A DNA stretch of 64,000 bases from Euryodendron excelsum (Eukaryota > Streptophyta > Magnoliopsida > Ericales > Pentaphylacaceae), in contig CM065378.1 of assembly GCA_033060915.1 (NCBI GenBank), forward strand, positions 54,054,501-54,118,500, read 5' to 3'. The notes beneath the pieces are model-generated. The model saw only the letters and a program-made list of their open reading frames with translations. It was not told the DNA's origin and made no database searches. Positions 57,263 to 64,000 of this stretch are shown piece by piece. The number at the start of each line of letters is the position of its first letter. Position 1 is the stretch's first letter. A program made the position numbers and the translations under genes.

Positions 57263-59570
57263 TTTCTTGTTATGTTTTAGTATAGTTAATTTGGTTAGTA
57301 TGATAACTTGTTTAGTTGCTAACATTGGAACACTTTTAGTGACCATATATGTATCTGTTTATGTATATATTTGTGATGGTAATGACATATTTAACTGTTA
57401 TGTTAATTGTCATATGTTGATTGTATTTCATACTATTATTTGAAATATAATGAAATTAAGAAGGTATCACCAAAGAGTACACTTATAGTTATCCACACAC
57501 CTATTGGTACTTCCAAAAAAGTATACTTAAAATAATCAACACACGTGTTATAATGTTCAAATGAGTTTGAGAATGAAGGTAGTCAACTAGTAAAAGGTAT
57601 TGGACATGGTGATGATGTAGCTTTAGTAGCTTAACGTCTAGATTCGCCTGTCTATAAACACCTAGTTGCTTTAGTAACTTGATTGCTAGCAAAATGAGAT
57701 CCAACTCTTAATTGAGATGATGTGTACTACTTTGTTAAATTCTGGATAATCTAGAAAATGTGGAGGGAAGCTTTGTTTTCTCTAACACATGTTCTCATTA
57801 GAACACTCCACAGAACACTATGTTAACACCAACAAAATTATAGATCGCGTTATCTGTAATCTAAGTTATGAATGGTGTGAGTGTTTATTCCACAGTCTGC
57901 TTGAACATAGTTGTGCATGTGAATGCCTTGGTAAATGATAATCCTTCTAATACTTTAGAATCATCCGTAAGACTATTTCCTAAATCTAGAAATGGGACAT
58001 TCTTTTGGAATGGACTTCTTTGTGCATTTGTTTTTCACTCTAAGTGTCTTAAAGAATTTATGAGTAAGTAAAAGATCCAAGACTTTAAGTCTATGGTTGG
58101 AAGAAAGAATAGTTCTAGATAAATAAAGGAAAGAGTGATTGATCTAAATAACTCTAATTTTCAAAGTCAGAGGTAAAACCTCAAGGAGAAAAGGAACTAA
58201 TAGTAGTCTCGATAATTTTAGTAAAGTAAAGAGATGTACGGAGTTCCGTTATTCCTAAAGCACAATAATAGTTTACATGAAAGTACAAATAACTGGGTAA
58301 TAGATGATCTGCCCGATGGATCCAAGAACGAGGTTATCCAAATGGTTTAATGAGTAAAGTCTAAACTCAAATACTTAATAGATATGCGACGAGATCTAGA
58401 CTCGGTGGTTACGATTTTGTGATATGAGTTCACGAGAGTGGCAAGGGTAAATATATCTTGACGTGAATAAAGTATTTTATTCAAACCCAGGATTAATCCA
58501 CTGGAAGTTGATAGTTTTGTGCTACATATGAGCCCTAGTTATATATACATCTAGAAATCCAAGAAAGGGCACACTGTGAAAACTGGAGTTATGAATCAGA
58601 AGACGCTAAATTCGTAAATGGATAAGTCTTATAGAAAGCGCATTAATTTCTTAAGAAATTCTCACAATGGAAGTAAATAGCCAAGTTCTGCGAATGAATC
58701 AAAAGCTAGGGAAGAAGTACCAAGTGACTTCTTAAACGTCTTAAGACACAGAGAGTTCCCGATAATGACAAAACATGACAAACATGTCAGTTAAAGGTCA
58801 TTACTCGCAGGAATGTAAAATTCAATGATTATGATTTTAATCAAAGGATATTGAGAGATCATCTTACTAGTAGGCTTGGTAAGAGGTCAAAATTCATTCA
58901 GCGTGGGAATTGGACATTAAAGCCTATTATCTTATAAGTTACCTTAATGCTAACTTAACCTAGTTGACTGGAGATCCCAAGATATAGGTTCAACAGGACA
59001 ATTGAATTAAAGTCGACTTAGTATAAATTAATGGGGAACTTCGTTCTGCTGTCCAATTCTATGGTAAAATATTGATTACTTGAAATATTGTAAGAATAAG
59101 CTATAGCTTTTAATATAAAACGAGTAGGGCAGGCTACTCATATTAATAAGCCTATCTTTTTAATGATTCTTATTACTTGGCTAGCAAATGGAGTATGTAT
59201 ATCTGCTCACTCCATAAGAAATCACGTATATGAGTGTGAAGGGGCCGCTTCTGTGAGAATTGTAAAGGCTTCAATTCTCTAAAGCACCCATGAATACCAA
59301 GGTGGTTTATGGCCAAAACAAACACAACCGAAGAATCAAACTCATATAGGGAAGAAACCCATGTGAGTAATGTTGTCTCGGTTTATACAAACGGAAGAAT
59401 AATTCAAGATATCATGTTCACTGATCAGCCATTAACCTGATAATATTTTAGTAAGGAAGGCTCAAACCAAAAGCCACCTTTCCTGATATAGTGACTTTCT
59501 ACTCTACTTTCTTTTTTTATATTTGTGCATCTGCATTTCTTTATGCATTGTTTTTTACAGCCAATCTAAT
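57263..59570 (+). other. Copia-like element, internal non-coding region
   Basis: 2.3 kb without recognisable gag, integrase, reverse transcriptase or RNase H motifs in any frame. AT-rich, with short frames only. Confidence 0.5.
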
Positions 59571-59583
59571 TCATGTGGGGGAT
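59571..59583 (+). other. Polypurine tract of the Copia-like element
   Basis: TCATGTGGGGGAT immediately before TGTTGG, the usual Copia arrangement. Confidence 0.8.
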
Positions 59584-60266
59584 TGTTGGAATATTTGGTG
59601 TGACACACCAACTTTGAGCCATTGTTAAGGTGAGACCCACATTTCATTATTAGTGTGTCCAAGGTATTTTGTGTTCTCCTTCATGAGTAGATGAGGAACA
59701 AGCATCTACTTACTCAAATTAATAGAGTTTTGAATGAGATAATAGTCTTCAAAGTAAGTACCATGAGTATGGTTATTGGATGGAATTAAAAGCTTATCCC
59801 ACATTGATTGTCTATGGAAAAATTGATGGGTATATAAAGCCTAGGTTTAGAGAAAGGTTTGGGCCCCAAGGGGTACCCCACTTTTGTGAAAGAAAAATGA
59901 CCTATGGAACCCATGGGTTGACCTAATACTCTACACATGCGCGGGCGTGCCACTTTCGCCGCCCACCTGTCTGGCTGGCTCGGCTTGGGTGCGAGTGCGA
60001 TTTAATAATATTAAATAGGCTTGGGCTGGTTTAGTATTTAATTTTTAGACGCGGTTTGACCTAGTGATTTGAACCAGAAGTGTGTGAACCAAGTGGGAAC
60101 CAAACCGAACCAGTTCAAGTTTAAATTTAAATTCCAACGGCCGCGACCCTTCCTAAGGGCATATTTAACTGGCACCGTTTTCGAATGGGTGTGAATCTTT
60201 CTATATATAGAAAGATTGCCCTCTGAATTTAATAACGGTTATATATATTCTGTTCTGTTCTGTCTG

Positions 60267-60355
<89 letters not shown>

Positions 60356-61074
60356 GCGATGAAGTACTGCCCAGATTCTGGTGAAATCCGTTTGCATCTC
60401 TGGTAAAGTGCTGCCCAGTTTCTGGTAACTATTTCAGGCGACTTCTGCCTGTTCAGTCAGTCTTTTCTGATTAATTCTAGGCGAGTATTCCAGGTTTTCA
60501 AATTAATTTCTGTATATGCTGTGTGATGAATTTCTGTGAAAATTCAACTACTTTGTTCTGTGTTTCCATATTGAATTTCAATGTTGAAATTTTACAGAAT
60601 TGCAGTATTTTTCCAGCGTAGAAAATATTGTCTTTTGTTATCATGCCATATTGATTTTGTCAGAAATGGTGTAGGTTTCTGTATGAAATTTATTATTATA
60701 ATTTTGTGTTGAATTAGATAGAATTTCCTTCTATTTTCCTTTATACATATTACATTCATATTATACATTGAGAGAGTAGAATCTAACGGTTGATTTGCCT
60801 AGACCTGAATATTGTGATGTTACTTAGTCAGTATCATGATCATTTTATTCTTGAGATGGACACCTGTTAATCCCATAAGCACCTGTGTGAGGGGCGAATC
60901 TATCTTAAAACAGGAGTGTAAAACACTCAACTTGATCAGCCTTTCTTTACATATTTATTGCATTTTCACATATGAATTATCGAGTATGTCACGCCACATT
61001 ATTTCACACATTTTATTTAATATTGTTAAGTTCACTTTATTATAGTGGAGACATTATAGAGCATTTTTTCAACA
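59584..61074 (+). repeat. 3' LTR of the Copia-like element (contains the empty Athila-2 site)
   Basis: TGTTGGAATATTTGGTGTGA, then CACACCAACTTTGAGCC in one piece, showing the site before Athila-2 inserted. TATA-like GTATATAAAG at 59829, TC-rich microsatellite at 60262-60351, end TTTTTTCAACA at 61074. About 10% different from the 5' LTR in a 225-bp sample. Confidence 0.9.
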
Positions 61075-61120
61075 ATTTCTACTTCGACTGGCAGATTGAA
61101 TTGCCTCATTACCGTAAACC
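61075..61120 (-). pseudogene. Tat-0 integrase, upstream fragment
   Basis: The - strand encodes VYGNEAI and, after a one-base shift, LPVEVEV. This is the (A/V)YG.EAI.PVEV motif of Tat integrases and runs in frame into 26530. Similarity fades beyond about 61120-61160, so the remainder of the element was lost or is unrecognisable. Confidence 0.65.
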
Positions 61121-62389
61121 ACGAGCCGGTTTGCCTTTTTTTCCTACTGTAGATTTTCTTTGCCTTCCATTATTAATTACCTGCAACTTATGGCAGCTTG
61201 TATCCTTTTGTTTTCTAAATTCTACAGGTTCATTTTCCGTACAAAGGCACACTATGGGTCTTGCTAGTGCTACTTCATGATTTCCCTTAAATTTCCAATC
61301 AGATTTTTCAGTTAAACTACCAATCAGTTAAGACGCTAAAATCTAGTGATGAAAAACCAATGAAGTGAAGCATCAATCATGCTATTCTTTTCGGCATAGA
61401 AGCCCAGCTATTAATTATGGACGTTATATGTTGTCTAAGTCCACGAGTTTGCTGAATATGCTGCAACTATTTATCGCTATAACATATTGTCAATTGTGTG
61501 ATATTCAGCAACTTTGCCTCAAATTGCTAGCGGTTGCAGTCGGCTTGAGAGATTTAACTTCAGATACCCCAAACCCTCCATTTAATAATTAGGTTGTGTT
61601 TCTGTAGCCATAGAAAAAGTAATATGTGGTATTTTGAATAATGTTATATTCGAAGTTCTTGCAAAAAAAATGTTATTTCAATCTTAAACGTGTTGTACAT
61701 GTACATCTTGACAAAATTTTACCTAGGAAAGAGGTTTATCCGTAAATCTTTTGTGTAAGCCAGGTGATGTATTGTGTAAGCCTAAGAGATTTATTAATAT
61801 GGACGAATGACTTGTAGAAATCTCGATTGACCTGTTAAGTAGCTGCTCTTACAATGTGTCTTTGTTGATATATAATCTTACACATAATTTTGTTTGACAG
61901 GAAGAGCAAAATAACATAGATGAAGGGTCTGTATCAGGAAATGGTTATTGATGAGGACTTGTGCCTAATCCACAAAGCTTCTGGTCTGCCAACCATATGA
62001 AAGAGAAATGACTTATTCAGTTGGCGTGTATTTTGTTTACTTTCATTCTTTTTTAAATAATGAGTTGTTAAGTATTTGGTTCTGTTCCAAAAGAAAAAAA
62101 TATTCTTTTAAATAGATCAGGGGAAATTGCTCAAATGAAGGAATGGGACATGTTTAGGGAATTTAGGGAATTTGTAAAGGGAACTTGGTTGATCTCAATT
62201 CAATTTGTTCAATTTAATGCTTCCATCTTAATTTAGATAAAGCATTATTCTTAATGTTCATGTGGTTTGGAACATTGTTTATCCACAAATGGGAGCAAAC
62301 TACAATGGGATAAAGTCGTGAGAATAAACAAAAAGAACTGCAGTAGATCTATTGCACAAAAGAAATGAAATAAAATTAGACCAAACTTT
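61121..62389. other. Intergenic; possible terminal exon at 61901-61951
   Basis: Mostly AT-rich without a family match. An acceptor-like TTTTGTTTGACAG at 61900 is followed by a 17-codon open frame to TGA (EEQNNIDEGSVSGNGY), which could be the last exon of an unknown gene. This is weak evidence. Confidence 0.2.
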
Positions 62390-62725
62390 TAGTGACGAAC
62401 CATGTTGTGGCTATGGAGGTGTTAGCCTGTTCAAAACTACAAATTTTTAGTGACAAAATGCTACTTTTCTTGGTGAAATCATTTACTTTTTGTGACAAAA
62501 TGTTCTCGCCAGTAGTTTCAAAACTTTTAGTCCCATCTCACATTCATCACTGGAGACTAGAGAAATAGTGATGAAATTTTATTGTTGTTACAAAATACTT
62601 TCAGTGTCGGCCTATTGTGATGACCTTGTGACAGAATAATTTTGTCACTAAAGATGCCTTTTGTGACGCATTCTACATTCAATAACGAATTGCATTTGCC
62701 ACTAAAGCCCTTATTTGTTGTGGTG
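62390..62725. mobile_element. CACTA-like remnant
   Basis: The reverse complement of the right end reads CACCACAACAAATAAGGGC, close to the CACTACAA..AAA terminus of CACTA elements. The interior repeats TTTTAGTGAC / TTTGTGAC motifs on both strands, typical of CACTA subterminal repeats. No matching left terminus was found. Confidence 0.45.
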
Positions 62726-62738
62726 ACAAGACTACAGT

Positions 62739-63725
62739 TAGTGGTGGACTTAGGAATTTTTCTTATTGGATGCAAAAAATACTCTTAAATAATAGTTTTA
62801 TATGTAAGATGACAAATATAAAAAATACAATAATATTTAAAATTCTATACATTGATAACAAATGTATCTTATACAAAAACAATGTTAAATTAAAGTATAT
62901 TTTCATAACTGTTTCAAAATAAATTTTAAATGTTCAAAATCACAATTCATCAGACCAAATACAAAAACAAACTCAAACCTTAACCGGAGGTTTGGAGTAC
63001 TTACTTACTTAGCACTAGCAAAACTACTCAACATTAAACAAATCAAGAGGCATCAAACATAGGACCTTTTCTTGATAATATTGATATGAATATTGCTTAA
63101 ACTAAACTCCACATTAAGAAAATCAATTTACTTGATGGTTGTTCCAAGAAATCAACATTAAACAAATCAACAAATCAATGGACATAGGGTGTTGGTGGGT
63201 TCAAAGCCGTTAGTCAAGGCGTGAGAGATTTAGCTTCAAAGCCCTTAGGTTTCAAACCTGTCAATTACGTCCATAGAGAGAGCGAGCACAGAGTTTCGTT
63301 GGGTTGGAAGAGAGAAAGCACATTGTGAATGACGGTCTGTTGGGGGAGCACAAAAAATGAGAGTAATTTTTAAGGTTTAGATTTAGGTGTATTTGTATTG
63401 CGTCTGGGTTTGGGCCCAAGAGTTTCGTTGGGTTGGGAGAGAGAAAGCACATTGTGAATGACGGTCTGTTGGGAGAGCACAAAAAATGAGAGTAATTTTT
63501 AAGGTTTAGATTTAGGTGTATTTGGGTATTGGGTCTGGGTTTGGGCAACTTGGGCTCGGTTATGCAATTGGAATTTGGTCAGTGGATTGTGTTATTTGAA
63601 TTGGATTGAGTAAAATTCATATTTTAAATGGGTCAGTTGAATTTTCTTTATTTATTATTTTTTTTTTTAAATTTAGTGGACACAACCGCAGCCACTTGAC
63701 CGACCAACTCTCGGTCCGCCACTGA
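62739..63725. mobile_element. Non-autonomous TIR element with GTGGYGGACY termini
   Basis: The left end is TAGTGGTGGACTTAGGAATT; the right end in reverse complement is TCAGTGGCGGACCGAGAG. The ends resemble the abundant plant repeat beginning CAGTGGCGGA. No ORF. A target duplication was not clear. Confidence 0.5.
63292..63549. repeat. 129-bp tandem duplication
   Basis: AGTTTCGTTGGGTTGGAAGA at 63292 and AGTTTCGTTGGGTTGGGAGA at 63421 begin two nearly identical units that run through GAATGACGGTCTGTTGGG and end GTCTGGGTTTGGGC. Confidence 0.9.
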
Positions 63726-64000
63726 CGCCAGTACCACATCATAAAAAAATTGAATAAAAAGCACACACATAAGGTGGTTATAGAAAGTCAATCGGTCAAT
63801 ATTCTAAATCTAGTCCATAAAAACAGATTTTAGAGAGGTAGAATACAGCATCTTGAAAGTAAATATTAAATTTTTATAGAAGTGTGAGTTAGGGAACGTG
63901 AAACGAGATAATTTATAGAAAATGAGTTTTTTTGGGTTTTCTATTTGGTCAAAGTTGGGTTACCACCATTCTAGAGCAATTATGTTGAAGCTGTTGAATG
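63726..64000. other. AT-rich intergenic
   Basis: Nothing recognised. Confidence 0.4.

Larger units (their letters stand above)
26531..61074 (+). mobile_element. Non-autonomous Copia-like LTR element (4.8 kb of its own plus 28 kb and 14 kb nested elements)
   Basis: Terminal repeats begin TGTTGGAATA and end TTTTTTCAACA. The 5' LTR is 26531-26555 plus 54816-56280 (1,490 bp); the 3' LTR is 59584-61074 (1,491 bp). Flanks are ACTTC (26526-26530) and ATTTC (61075-61079), a 5-bp target duplication with one transition. The polypurine tract CATGTGGGGGAT precedes the 3' LTR, as is usual in Copia elements. No gag-pol is recognisable in 56281-59583 and no TGG-starting PBS follows the 5' LTR. Confidence 0.85.

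Noticed and set aside
57868..58071. 67-residue ORF as a Copia gag remnant
   Set aside because: No zinc knuckle or gag motif; length is within chance for AT-rich DNA.
63261..63548. 95-residue ORF with an internal protein repeat
   Set aside because: The repeat is simply the 129-bp tandem duplication read through. It sits in a non-coding TIR element.

Overview
The window is nuclear DNA of a flowering plant, most likely a eudicot. It has one intact intron-less plant-type aspartic protease gene, AT-rich spacers, foldback MITEs, and Athila-type and Tat-type Ty3/gypsy elements with tRNA-like primer sites. Roughly five sixths of it is transposon-derived. Almost every transposon reading frame carries nonsense codons, so the region looks like old, silenced heterochromatin with one surviving gene.

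Left part. 1-4061 is the 3' end of an Athila-like element (Athila-1, + strand): an env-like ORF with five premature stops, a 3' UTR and a 3' LTR. 4062-10738 is a Tat-type element on the - strand (Tat-1): 5' LTR, PBS, gag, protease, a pol missing its reverse transcriptase, integrase, a 67-bp tandem repeat, and a coiled-coil ORF on the opposite strand. 10739-16550 is AT-rich and holds several foldback or TIR elements. The clearest is a 574-bp MULE-like MITE with a perfect 9-bp target duplication at 14056-14629.

Middle left. 16575-17885 (- strand) is the aspartic protease (CDR1/nepenthesin-like), with a TATA box 52 bp upstream. 18746-21751 is a 3-kb inverted duplication. 22415-23722 is a solo LTR.

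24900-61120 is a four-level nest, resolved at base level. (0) A Tat-type integrase remnant (Tat-0) ends at 26530 and resumes at 61075. (1) A non-autonomous Copia-like element (26531-61074, + strand) sits in that integrase. (2) A 28-kb Athila-like element (Athila-2, 26556-54810, - strand) sits 25 bp inside the Copia-like 5' LTR; its empty site is preserved in the 3' LTR at 59584. (3) A second Tat-type element (Tat-2, 35907-50176, - strand) sits in Athila-2 between protease and reverse transcriptase. LTR divergence read by eye (about 10%, 8% and 2%) matches the insertion order.

The right end (61121-64000) has no recognisable gene. It holds a CACTA-like remnant and a TIR element with an internal 129-bp tandem duplication.

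The points most worth a second look are the Tat antisense ORFs (one with a well-formed intron in its leader), the doubled env-like ORFs of Athila-2, the LTR deletion that removed one Tat-2 promoter, and the bias of nonsense codons towards TAG.
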